Part shown: one piece after another, positions 8,248 through 16,383 of the stretch
Numbering within the stretch: position 1 is the stretch's first letter
Layout: each line of letters begins with the position of its first letter
Assembly (NCBI GenBank): GCA_021829515.1
Contig: JAKBPM010000010.1
Span: 1 to 28,371 of the forward strand
Length of the DNA stretch: 28,371 nt
DNA from: Nitrospirota bacterium
Lineage (GTDB): Bacteria > Nitrospirota_A > Leptospirillia > Leptospirillales > Leptospirillaceae
Direction: 5' to 3'
The notes under the pieces: generated by a model
Told to the model about the DNA's origin: nothing
Seen by the model: the letters and a program-made list of their open reading frames with translations, nothing else
The model's database searches: none
Translations under genes and position numbers: made by a program

Positions 8248-9316
8248 TGTGCACACCAGAATCTGGCGGATCGGACATCCAGAGATCGAGATAAGGCGGG
8301 ATCGGAATCTTCTCAAAAAGGCTCAGAGAATCTCGAATATCTTGCTGGAGCTCAAAATACTCTCCATCCTGATATCGCCTCATCCATTTCAGGAACTTGA
8401 TTTCCTTTCTCCCTCCCAATGTCACGATCCTATCCATAACCAATGTTTCAACCTCCTCATTCCCCTTCGAAATCGCCTGGGATCCAATCGAAACCAGCTC
8501 TTCCAAAGAAAAGAACTCATTGCCCCTGAGCGCGATCAGATAGGCGGAAAGCCCCGTCATGATCAGGACCTCCGAAAGTTTCTGTCCCACAAGGTTTGAG
8601 ATGGCGTAATCAAAATAGGCCTTTCCGATCTCAGAATAGGATTTATGCTCCTCATCCATCTGTTCGAGAGTCCGGATTCGCTCCTGATAGCCTTTTTCAA
8701 GTCTGGTCAAAACGGTCGAGGCAAAAAGCCGTACCTCTTCATCAGGATCATTCCATGCCCCCTTCAGGGCTCGGATGGCTCTTGGCGAGCCTCCCTCCGA
8801 AGACAACCGATCAATGAGTGCCTGTTTCAGTGGAACGTCTCCCCATTTTAAAATATCCCCTGCCGACACAATCTTTCGATCCGCTTCAAGAATTTCCTCA
8901 AGCGATACGTAAGTGAGCCGGGTCATCTTGCCGGCGGGGTGGAAAATCGCATTCAAGGTGGGATCGTCTGCCAGATAATTTTGTTGTCGGGAGAGATAAA
9001 AAATCAGATAACCTGCACAGCCCAGGACTGGACCTACAATCGGCAAAACAAATGGGATCGGGAGATAAATCCAGCGAACCGGAGTATCGATTAAAAAAAA
9101 TCCGGCAGACCAGAGAAGACAATCCGTAAAAACCCATTCAAACAATTTTTGTCCTGAAAGATGACCCGCCACCAGAAACAAGATAAAAAAAGCAAGGATG
9201 GCAGAGAAAAACATGAACAAATAGAGCAACAGTCGACGATATCCTGGTCGGTGAAAAAAATCTCCAGGAAAAAGGCCCTTCTTCCGGGAAATACCTCTAT
9301 GCGCCAAAATATTCAC
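8240..9316 (-). CDS. pelE: Pel inner-membrane protein PelE
   Basis: This 358-residue protein sits at the PelE position between pelD and pelF. The N-terminal part holds hydrophobic segments at about residues 28-50 (RLLLYLFMFFSAILAFFILFLVAGHL), 58-75 and 80-105. The rest is soluble and largely helical, with a repeat-like character (residues about 145-340, for example ALIDRLSSEGGSPRAIRALKGAWNDPDEEVRLFASTVLTRLE). That suits a TPR- or HEAT-like scaffold. PelE in Pseudomonas is a membrane protein with a TPR domain that binds PelD. The start is GTG, overlapping the end of pelD by 20 bases; GGTTGGA lies just upstream. Assignment rests on topology, operon position and weak sequence resemblance rather than strong motifs. 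Confidence 0.75.
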   Translation of the reverse strand: MNILAHRGISRKKGLFPGDFFHRPGYRRLLLYLFMFFSAILAFFILFLVAGHLSGQKLFEWVFTDCLLWSAGFFLIDTPVRWIYLPIPFVLPIVGPVLGCAGYLIFYLSRQQNYLADDPTLNAIFHPAGKMTRLTYVSLEEILEADRKIVSAGDILKWGDVPLKQALIDRLSSEGGSPRAIRALKGAWNDPDEEVRLFASTVLTRLEKGYQERIRTLEQMDEEHKSYSEIGKAYFDYAISNLVGQKLSEVLIMTGLSAYLIALRGNEFFSLEELVSIGSQAISKGNEEVETLVMDRIVTLGGRKEIKFLKWMRRYQDGEYFELQQDIRDSLSLFEKIPIPPYLDLWMSDPPDSGVHNG

Positions 9317-11147
9317 TCCAACCGGTCAAGTGCAACAGTTGATTCAAATTTTCCGCTTCTAAAAAAGCGTCCGATGGATCAAGCAAACGAGCCTTAATGG
9401 AAAGACTCCCCCGTTTAAGCCTTGGAATATCCGTCCCGGACCATGTGCTCAAAACTTCACCCTCAATAAACCCCAGAGCATTCAGGTCGGGCTTGGGGAG
9501 AAGAAGCCACAGGGAGTTTCCATCAAGAGGGATTCCGATCAAGGTCCTTTCTGTCAGAAGGGGTTTTCCCTCGAGGTTTCTCATTCCTCTCAATGCCTTT
9601 CCAAAAAGAACAACATCCTCCCATGAGGGTGTTTCAAAGCAGACAGCTATCAGTCCGATTTTCTCGGCTTCTTTTTCGATCAGTTGTTTCTCCTTCTGGA
9701 GTTCCAACCAAAACCCTTGACCGCTGTAAAATCCGGTTGAGGGGTCCTGAAGGAAAACCGAATCCAGACGAATCATCAACGAATGGTAAAGCTTATTGTC
9801 GTTTTCACCCCGACCGTCTGAGGGGAAAAAAGAGTGCACTTGCAATACGGGTGTGACTTCTTGAAGTAACGGAAAAGAGGACAAGAGCTCATCCCAAAGA
9901 ACGAGAAACTTTTTCTGAACAACTTCAGCTCCAGCAAGCGACGTGTGGGGAAGGCAAAGACAAACACCATCTCCGTCTCCGGTCAACCCAGAAAAATCCA
10001 CATCCCTGAGAAGACGCTTTACAATCTCCCGAACAGACAAAAGGGCCGATCGGGAATCCGTTTTGGAACCCGCACTCGAACGAAAAGAAACCTCAAGCAA
10101 GGAAAATGATGCTTGATATCGGTAAGACTTGCTTAATTCTTCTGCAGCTCTCCTCGCAAAAAAAACAGGCCGGAGAAACCCAGTCGTTTCATCTATGGAA
10201 ACACTTTCCCTCGTTTTTTTGTGAGATTCCAGGAACTCCAGCCGGGAACTCGCCCGATCAACAATCATCCTCATCATCTGAAAGAAATCGGGTGTTAACT
10301 TTTCAAAAGGAGCATGCCAGATGACCAACAAGAATTCGACCCGATATTCCTCTGATAAAACAGGGTAAATACAAAGAGGCCGATGTTTTTTTCCAGAAGC
10401 AAAGACTCCTTCTGGAAAAATCCCATTCTCCCGAATCGTCATGGCCTGCCGTGAGTCATAGACTTTAAAAAATGGGGGATAGGATCTGTCAACCCTATCC
10501 GGGCACTGAAAAGATCCTGCAGAACCTTCAAGGAAGAAGTAATCCCGATCCCGACGATACAAGGCAACGGAATCTGCCCCTACAAATGAAACACAAAGAG
10601 AAAGCAATGTTGAAGGAATGCTGTCGATCTCATCTTTTTCAAGAGAACGGAAGACATCAAAAAGCTCTGTCGCCAGGTTGGGATCAAGGAAGACTCTTTT
10701 TTCAAGCTCCTTCTTTGCCTTGATCAGAATCTCGACTTGAAGGGTCGCAGTCCGGGCCGCATCTTTTTCCTTGATAAATTGGGACTCCAGATCCGAGTAT
10801 CTTCGGGATTCAGCGTCCCTGAGCTCCCCCACGATCATCCCTGAAAACAGAAATGCCGAAGGCCACAAAAAGGAAAAGTGACCTGGCATCAAGCTATCCC
10901 AATGATCCTGCCAGAGAAGTAACAGGTAGTAATCCAGACACCCCAAAAGTGCCGAAACAACTCCTGGCAAAAATCCGTATCTGGCAGCGATGAGCAGAAC
11001 CAATGGGAGAAACGGATGGAATCGGGGGAGAATGAGTGAAGAGATCCCGTAAAACTCCAGAAAGAATCCTGTCAAAATCAGAATTCCTCCCAGAGCTTCG
11101 AGATAAGGAAGCCACCAGAGCTTTTTCTCCCGCGTCCAAAAGTTCAT
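9297..11147 (-). CDS. pelD: PelD c-di-GMP receptor with GAF and two degenerate GGDEF domains
   Basis: PelD is the inner-membrane c-di-GMP receptor that switches on Pel export. Residues about 12-108 contain four hydrophobic segments, 110-155 a charged helical linker, and about 160-300 a GAF-like domain. Residues about 317-440 form a degenerate GGDEF domain starting at SIDETTGFLRPVFF. The active-site loop is GDGDG (390-394) instead of GGDEF, so it is probably catalytically dead. However, RDVD (R381, D384) lies exactly five residues before it, the RxxD I-site that binds c-di-GMP in Pseudomonas PelD. The protein has 616 residues, versus about 455 in Pseudomonas. The extra C-terminus restarts with DPSTGFYSGQGFW (468-480) and looks like a second degenerate GGDEF copy without RxxD. 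It starts five bases after the upstream hydrolase gene. Confidence 0.9.
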   Translation of the reverse strand: MNFWTREKKLWWLPYLEALGGILILTGFFLEFYGISSLILPRFHPFLPLVLLIAARYGFLPGVVSALLGCLDYYLLLLWQDHWDSLMPGHFSFLWPSAFLFSGMIVGELRDAESRRYSDLESQFIKEKDAARTATLQVEILIKAKKELEKRVFLDPNLATELFDVFRSLEKDEIDSIPSTLLSLCVSFVGADSVALYRRDRDYFFLEGSAGSFQCPDRVDRSYPPFFKVYDSRQAMTIRENGIFPEGVFASGKKHRPLCIYPVLSEEYRVEFLLVIWHAPFEKLTPDFFQMMRMIVDRASSRLEFLESHKKTRESVSIDETTGFLRPVFFARRAAEELSKSYRYQASFSLLEVSFRSSAGSKTDSRSALLSVREIVKRLLRDVDFSGLTGDGDGVCLCLPHTSLAGAEVVQKKFLVLWDELLSSFPLLQEVTPVLQVHSFFPSDGRGENDNKLYHSLMIRLDSVFLQDPSTGFYSGQGFWLELQKEKQLIEKEAEKIGLIAVCFETPSWEDVVLFGKALRGMRNLEGKPLLTERTLIGIPLDGNSLWLLLPKPDLNALGFIEGEVLSTWSGTDIPRLKRGSLSIKARLLDPSDAFLEAENLNQLLHLTGWSEYFGA

Positions 11148-11152
11148 CGGGT

Positions 11153-12028
11153 CTATTTCCCTCGGGAAACCGAAGTAGAGAGAGTCCAGTCCGATACATA
11201 ATGGGGGAAACCTTCTCTCCTAGAGATTTGCTCACATTTTTTTGTAAAAGCAGGATGATCGGGATCATCATAATCAAGGGCCAACACGACAAGTTCCGGA
11301 TTGCGCTTTTTTGCCTGATAGATCAACTGAAGAAAAGACTGTCTTTCATCTTCCGGGACAGAAACATACGTTTTCGTTTCCTCATCGAAACGGGAGCAGA
11401 AATCTTCAAAGAGAACTCCCGAGATTTCAGGAGCAATGGAAGGCAGAATCTCAAACCCCCTATTCACAATGATCCGAATACCCGGATAGGAAGCATGGAC
11501 AGTTTGAATAAAGCTTTTCATCGCCCGGCGAATCCCCTTGCCCTTTATAGGATGTTCCTTACGATACTCCAACGGGGAATCCAGCGTATCCAAAAAAATC
11601 CCGCCGAACCGATTCCGGAGATCGTCTTGGATCTGCCTTAAAAGGGCCTGCCTGAAAGAATCCCGCCGGATATCTGCAACTCGCGAATGCCAAAAGACGT
11701 TTTTGGATAAGGTCACTCGGGAAAGCTCACCGGGAATTGCTGACAACTCTTTCGACACATTTGTTCCCGGATCAATTTCCCCGAGCGACAGATACGCAAA
11801 ATAGACAGTTTTCGCATATGGAGCCGGTCGATAAGAATCCTGCACAATGGCCCAGTCCACATGGGAAAAGGATTTTTGGGAAGGTCCATAGTAGACAATG
11901 AAGTGTTTTGGCCCAGATGAGGTGGGCAGATGAGAGGCGCCCGGAATCTCATTGTGGCAAGATGCTACCAGGAAAAAAACACCCAAAGCACAAAGAATTT
12001 TTAGAGTCTTTTTTTTACTGTCTGACAA
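11153..12028 (-). CDS. pelA: PelA hydrolase-domain lipoprotein (GH114/TM1410-like)
   Basis: This protein corresponds to the N-terminal glycoside hydrolase domain of Pseudomonas PelA, an endo-acting alpha-1,4-N-acetylgalactosaminidase-type domain that trims Pel. Family-like stretches are HFIVYYGPSQ, TVYFAYLSLGEID, GGIFLDTLDSP and GVLFEDF, with acidic residues where GH114 enzymes carry their catalytic Asp and Glu. The N-terminus has a lipoprotein signal ending LVASC, so it is probably membrane-anchored. Two TTG codons are possible starts. The one at 12037 touches the GAGG motif, whereas the one at 12028 has GAGG nine bases upstream and is preferred (291 residues). It overlaps pelC by 14 bases. 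It has no deacetylase domain; that is the separate gene at 3046-5223. Confidence 0.8.
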   Translation of the reverse strand: MSDSKKKTLKILCALGVFFLVASCHNEIPGASHLPTSSGPKHFIVYYGPSQKSFSHVDWAIVQDSYRPAPYAKTVYFAYLSLGEIDPGTNVSKELSAIPGELSRVTLSKNVFWHSRVADIRRDSFRQALLRQIQDDLRNRFGGIFLDTLDSPLEYRKEHPIKGKGIRRAMKSFIQTVHASYPGIRIIVNRGFEILPSIAPEISGVLFEDFCSRFDEETKTYVSVPEDERQSFLQLIYQAKKRNPELVVLALDYDDPDHPAFTKKCEQISRREGFPHYVSDWTLSTSVSRGK

Positions 12029-12599
12029 AGCGTTCAACCTCGCGTCGGATCAGCTTGCCAGAGAGCGAAGTCAAAGTCTGACTGCAACCCCAAAAACAGG
12101 ATCCGACCCCAGATGCCCGAACAGACCAGAGAATCTTTCCGCTGGCAAGGTCGGTCATCATCCATGTCAACCCGACAACGGGCTCACTTTCAAGTTCAGA
12201 GCGATAGCCATATTCAATAACTGAACCAGACAGGATCATATCGACCCCCATCGATCTGAGCCTGTCCCGCAAACCCGGAGGAATATTCATGGCAGATATC
12301 CCACCCGGAACTTCAAAGGGAATCGATTCGGAGGAAACGACCCTTAAGGAGTTTTGACGGATCAGAGATGATATCAGGATAGTCGTTACCGACTTTCCCG
12401 CATCAGGGGTTGTCGTCAGATTGGAAAAGGGAAGAATAAGAACGGACAATGGAGCATTGGAAACAGGAAGATGTCCGGAATGATTCTCCGATGTGGAAGA
12501 ACACCCTGAAAACCCCAGAATCAACACAATAATAACAATCCAAGAAAATCTCCCGGAAACAAGAGATGATCCCTTTAAAACCAAAGATTGAATCCCCAT
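12015..12599 (-). CDS. pelC: Pel outer-membrane lipoprotein PelC
   Basis: PelC, 194 residues, is the periplasmic lipoprotein that forms a ring under the PelB channel in Pseudomonas and guides the positively charged polymer. The N-terminus has a hydrophobic helix followed by a lipobox-like GFSGC, giving a lipid-anchored cysteine at about residue 33. The mature part (LSVLILPFSNLTTTPDAGKSVTTILISSLIRQ...MGVDMILSGSVIEYGYR...VGLTWMMTDLASGKILWS) is the TolB-N/CsgG-like alpha/beta fold expected for PelC. A near-perfect AGGAGG stands five bases before the ATG at 12599, the best ribosome binding site in the operon. The gene overlaps pelB by 25 bases and the downstream hydrolase gene by 14. Confidence 0.85.
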   Translation of the reverse strand: MGIQSLVLKGSSLVSGRFSWIVIIVLILGFSGCSSTSENHSGHLPVSNAPLSVLILPFSNLTTTPDAGKSVTTILISSLIRQNSLRVVSSESIPFEVPGGISAMNIPPGLRDRLRSMGVDMILSGSVIEYGYRSELESEPVVGLTWMMTDLASGKILWSVRASGVGSCFWGCSQTLTSLSGKLIRREVERFVRQ

Positions 12600-15500
12600 A
12601 CAACCTCCTGAGATGCACCATTGTAAAGAACGGACTGATTGAAATAGTCTCCGCTAGCAAAACCTTCAAGATGAGTCGAAAAACGGTAGGAAAGACCAGC
12701 TCCTCCCTCATAGGACGGAATATGGGAATAAATATCTTCATATCCCCCAACCTGGGCATTGAAGTTCAAGCGGTTGTGTATCTGGTGCTGGAAAACCAAA
12801 GCTGAAAAAAGAAATTGCTGTCTTTCAAGAATAGGCACCAGTGCGGCAACTGATTGGGATGGACTCATCATGCTCCAGTCTTCATATCCAGCCAAAAAAT
12901 CAATCTGGGGAAGCGGATCCAGCACCCAATCCATCATTCCCATGGTATTGTGCAAGGTGCCAAAAGGAACGGTTGCATTCTCCAGCGTATAATCAAAAAG
13001 CCAGCTCTCTGCCACAAAAGAGAGTCTGGGAGATGCGTTCCATGTGATCTGGGCCATATATCCGCTCTGAAGACCATCTCTCACAATCGATTGTCCAAAA
13101 TCTCCCCAGATCATATCGTCAAATCCCTGAACATCAACGGCAATGGAAGATTGTTGTCCGCTCACATGAATATAAAATCCCGGAGAACCGGTCAGACGTG
13201 TATCACCGGCCTCACCGGTTATTTGCCAACCCGGAGAAGGAGTCCATCGGATCCCGGCATAGGAGAAGTCATTCGTTCCCCATCCTGCCCCCGAACCCAC
13301 ACCAAGATACTCCGTTCGACCTGCAAAATAGTTGATATTTGAATAGAGGGGTGTCTCAATTTTCGTATCGAAGATATAGGATGCTCCTCCCGGATAAAAA
13401 ATCGCAAAGTTTTGATTTTTCAGACTCCAGTCCTTCATATCATAGAGAGAGAGCAATCCGCCTGTGACTCGGGGAGCCTGCGTTTCCCCCTGGGAAAAGA
13501 TGTGGGAATCGAACGATTCTTCATTATCAAGTGCTCCCTGAACTCGATAAGAATCAACAAGATCATTCCAGATAACCTTGTTGGGAGCTTTCCGGTACAA
13601 TCGCCAGAGGAGTTTCTGTGCTGTATGAGTGTGTCCTTCTTTCATCAGAAGCTCTCCTTTATAGATCAGAAAATCCCTGTCGTCAGGGTGATTCGACAAC
13701 CATTTATTCAGGTAGTGAAGCCCTTCTCCGGGAGTCCCAAGTTTTGTGACAAGTCTTGCTGCCCAATAAAGACCTTCCCTGTCGTCCGGAAATAACCGAA
13801 GATACAAAAGGACATCCTTATAGGCCACTTTTTCATGACCCAACGCACTCTGAATTTTGATACTGTAGAGAAGTTGTTCTTTTTTCTTTTTGGAAATTCT
13901 AGAGAGAGGGAGCATCGGATAAGAGATCTGTGATCGCAAAACATCGGAATTGGAAGGGTCTCCTCCTTTTCCCATTTCACCATTACCCTCTGAGAGGTGT
14001 TTTTGGAGCAATTTCCACGACAATCGGTCCATTTTTCTGGCCATCCGATTATCCCCCATCTCATGAAATGACTGTCCCATGTGATAAAAGATCCGATAGT
14101 CCAAAACTCCGGCTTTCGTTGCCAGCCGATAATATCGGATAGCCAAACGGAACTCCCCATGGCTATAAGCATGATTGGCGAGAAACAGAAGCGCTGTCCG
14201 ATTATTCGGTTGAAGCTTTAAAAGATGTTGGTAATGAACCAAGAGTTGCCGATTATCCCCGGACCAGATCTTGTGTTTGATCAAAAGGGCAAAACCTTCC
14301 GGATCGGATGGAAGGAGCTCCACAAGCTTTTTATCATAAACAAGCGCACTGGAAAGCTGATCCGCCTCAACAAACCAGTCAGACGCCTGAAAAAGAAGAG
14401 CCCGGTTGGATGGATAGGCAGCAATCACCCGATTAATGGATTTTTGGGCCAGAGCGTAGTTTTTCTCCCAGATCAGGATATGAGAAAGCTCCATGCTCAT
14501 GGACGCGGAAAGATCAGGATAACGGTCAAGAACGGCCACAAGATGTCCCAATCCTTCCTTATGGGGACTCTCTTCAAAAAGGCGAAACAGTTCAAACTGG
14601 TCATTTCTAAACTCCATTCGGCCATCTGAACTTGCCAGACGAAAGAAGATCCCCTTGAGTGTCTCCGTCTGACCGGCATCCCTGAAGTAGGCAACGGATC
14701 GGCGAATCATCTCCACGTCCCTGATCGCAAGTCCTCGGGCAAGAATGACACCACCCGCCATTGTTTCATCTCCCTGGTCAACGTTATTCTCTGCAAGGTC
14801 GGATCTTAAAACATCGAGCTGGGGATTGAGAGATAGAGCCTGTTTGAGCAAAGCTCCCTTAAGAGGGAGATTTTTATGATTTTCAGCATTTTGCCAAGCC
14901 AGTCTCAGGTCAGGAAGCGAAGGTCCAGGCGGTTGACCCAACCATGTGAGGAGGTCTTTTTGCGCCAGACCGTCCAAATGATACCTTAGATCCAGGTCCA
15001 GCATGCGAACATGAAAAAGTGCCTCAGGAAGGGGGAGTACCTTCTGCCGTTCCTCCATCAACATTCTCGTTCTCTGATACCAGCCCATCTTGTCGGCCAG
15101 CCAGACAGCATTATCCCAGTTATCCTTATTCTTTGGCTCCCTCATCAGTAAACGCTCAAAGATTGAAAGTGCATACCCCTCGTATTTTTTCTGATAAAAG
15201 TACCATGCGGCAGATTCCAGGACGCTATTGTCCGAAATATTGGAAGATGCTTGTCGGTAAAGAAGATACGCATCCACAGGGCGACCCAGGTGAAACAGGG
15301 AGCGAATAGCCGGCATCAGGGAGCGGTCAAGTCCGGCATTCAGACTTTTCATTCGATCCGTCATCCGGATAGCCTCGGCATATCGCCCCCTTCTATAGGC
15401 AAGGTTCATTCTGAGTTGTAGATAGTCGATCCTCTTTGGAAATTCCGTTGTCAGCTTTCGAAGCGTTCTAGCTGTGTCATCAATATTTCCAGTCTGTGAG

Positions 15501-16045
15501 TCATATATCAGGATCGTTTTCCAATAATCCATATCACGGGAATGACTGTCGGCAAGACGGTGCAGGATTTCGAGGGCGGCATCGGGAAGATCCATCAGAT
15601 CATATGATTTGGCAAGATTAACCATATCCTTAAGAGGTAATTTTTCATTCTGCAAAAGAATGTGGAGCTGCACCGCAGCTTTGCCCGGCTGATACTGGTC
15701 AAGATATAGTCTGGCAAGTTCCAGCCTGTCCTGATACTCCTCCGGATTTTCCGAGACAAGCTTTTCAAGATAACTGGTCGCCTTTTCCGGATAGCCCTGC
15801 AATGCGGCCACTCTTGCGGCATCCCTGAGACCCCAGACCGGGACCTTTTTTTCAATCAGAACAGGAGCCAGCAACTGTGAGGCATAATCATAGTTTCCTG
15901 AACTGATCGCAAGGTCCACATATTCAGCCCTTGTCGGAATCAGAAAAAGAGAAACCACATAAAAAACAAAAGAGATCAACAAGATCCATACGAATCGAAT
16001 ATTCAGAGTATCAACCTTAATTGAATACAGATTGTTATCGATCAA
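12575..16045 (-). CDS. pelB: Pel outer-membrane export porin with TPR domain, PelB
   Basis: PelB, 1156 residues, is the outer-membrane channel of the Pel system. One transmembrane helix at residues about 17-36 (FVWILLISFVFYVVSLFLIP) anchors the N-terminus. A long array of TPR-type helical repeats follows from about 40 to 850, for example ASQLLAPVLIEKKVPVWGLRDAARVAALQGYPEKATSYLEKL and repeated AYxxGRYxEAI-like units. The last 280 or so residues alternate aromatic and polar residues, as in a beta-barrel, and the protein ends with the aromatic terminus WGFNLWF that is usual for outer-membrane proteins. The length is close to Pseudomonas PelB (about 1190). The only reasonable start is TTG at 16045; an in-frame stop lies shortly upstream and no Shine-Dalgarno is obvious. 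This is the first gene of the operon. Confidence 0.88.
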   Translation of the reverse strand: MIDNNLYSIKVDTLNIRFVWILLISFVFYVVSLFLIPTRAEYVDLAISSGNYDYASQLLAPVLIEKKVPVWGLRDAARVAALQGYPEKATSYLEKLVSENPEEYQDRLELARLYLDQYQPGKAAVQLHILLQNEKLPLKDMVNLAKSYDLMDLPDAALEILHRLADSHSRDMDYWKTILIYDSQTGNIDDTARTLRKLTTEFPKRIDYLQLRMNLAYRRGRYAEAIRMTDRMKSLNAGLDRSLMPAIRSLFHLGRPVDAYLLYRQASSNISDNSVLESAAWYFYQKKYEGYALSIFERLLMREPKNKDNWDNAVWLADKMGWYQRTRMLMEERQKVLPLPEALFHVRMLDLDLRYHLDGLAQKDLLTWLGQPPGPSLPDLRLAWQNAENHKNLPLKGALLKQALSLNPQLDVLRSDLAENNVDQGDETMAGGVILARGLAIRDVEMIRRSVAYFRDAGQTETLKGIFFRLASSDGRMEFRNDQFELFRLFEESPHKEGLGHLVAVLDRYPDLSASMSMELSHILIWEKNYALAQKSINRVIAAYPSNRALLFQASDWFVEADQLSSALVYDKKLVELLPSDPEGFALLIKHKIWSGDNRQLLVHYQHLLKLQPNNRTALLFLANHAYSHGEFRLAIRYYRLATKAGVLDYRIFYHMGQSFHEMGDNRMARKMDRLSWKLLQKHLSEGNGEMGKGGDPSNSDVLRSQISYPMLPLSRISKKKKEQLLYSIKIQSALGHEKVAYKDVLLYLRLFPDDREGLYWAARLVTKLGTPGEGLHYLNKWLSNHPDDRDFLIYKGELLMKEGHTHTAQKLLWRLYRKAPNKVIWNDLVDSYRVQGALDNEESFDSHIFSQGETQAPRVTGGLLSLYDMKDWSLKNQNFAIFYPGGASYIFDTKIETPLYSNINYFAGRTEYLGVGSGAGWGTNDFSYAGIRWTPSPGWQITGEAGDTRLTGSPGFYIHVSGQQSSIAVDVQGFDDMIWGDFGQSIVRDGLQSGYMAQITWNASPRLSFVAESWLFDYTLENATVPFGTLHNTMGMMDWVLDPLPQIDFLAGYEDWSMMSPSQSVAALVPILERQQFLFSALVFQHQIHNRLNFNAQVGGYEDIYSHIPSYEGGAGLSYRFSTHLEGFASGDYFNQSVLYNGASQEVVWGFNLWF

Positions 16046-16196
16046 GAAACAAAGTTTGGGGGATTAAAAATCATTACCATCATACACCATTAATAATAAA
16101 TAAATAAAATACAAAATTCAGGAAAAGAGCAAAAACATGAATCAAGCGTCCTGTGTTTTCGAGTCACTTTCTTCTTGAAGCGTGAAACACCAGGTT

Positions 16197-16212
16197 TGTG
16201 CGGAATCGCACA
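16197..16212. promoter_or_regulatory. Perfect palindrome, candidate activator site (UAS) for dabBA
   Basis: TGTGCG-GAAT-CGCACA is a perfect inverted repeat with 6-base arms and a 4-base spacer. Its centre lies about 95 bases upstream of the transcription start predicted from the -24/-12 promoter at 16274-16290. That is the usual distance for binding sites of NtrC-type activators, which contact sigma-54 polymerase by DNA looping. An NtrC-type regulator is encoded at 22636-24027 in the same cluster. That this regulator binds here is inference. Confidence 0.6.
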
Positions 16213-16273
16213 TAAGCCACCACAGAAGATCCCCAAAAACAAAAAAAGTTAAATATCAAAAATATTTAAATAC

Positions 16274-16290
16274 TGGCACAAAAAATGCTT
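16274..16290 (+). promoter_or_regulatory. Sigma-54 (-24/-12) promoter of dabBA
   Basis: TGGCAC (16274-16279), five As, then ATGCTT. The invariant GG (16275-16276) and GC (16287-16288) are exactly 12 bases apart, as in the sigma-54 consensus TGGCAC-N5-TTGCW. The only important mismatch is A instead of T at the first base of TTGC. The transcription start is predicted near 16300, giving a leader of about 84 bases before the dabB ATG. No comparably good sigma-70 promoter is seen before dabB: a TTGACA at 16326 lacks a fitting -10 box. Confidence 0.75.
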
Positions 16291-16383
16291 AATGGTTATC
16301 TATCCATTCAAAACACTTGATCCTTTTGACAAAAAGCCAGCGTCCATAAAAAACAAGACTTCAAATATATGATGGAGGATTTT

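Larger units (their letters stand above)
16046..16383. other. Divergent intergenic region between pelB and dabB
   Basis: This 338-base AT-rich region separates the minus-strand Pel operon from the plus-strand DAB operon and must hold promoters for both. On the dabB side there is a -24/-12 promoter and an upstream palindrome, listed separately, with a very A-rich tract (about 16233-16285) between them that could bend easily. On the pelB side, reading the minus strand, TATGAT lies about 35 bases before the TTG start as a possible -10 box, without a good -35 box. A further loose inverted repeat, GTGTTT (16153-16158) with AAACAC (16185-16190), is present. No gene is seen. Confidence 0.6.

Noticed and set aside
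8248..8316. Longer pelF start at 8316
   Set aside because: It would overlap pelE by 77 bases and add a basic segment not expected in PelF. The ATG at 8247 directly precedes the PelF hallmark region.
16369..16383. Longer dabB start at 16369
   Set aside because: The GGAGG ribosome binding site lies between this ATG and the one at 16384, so the later start is favoured.
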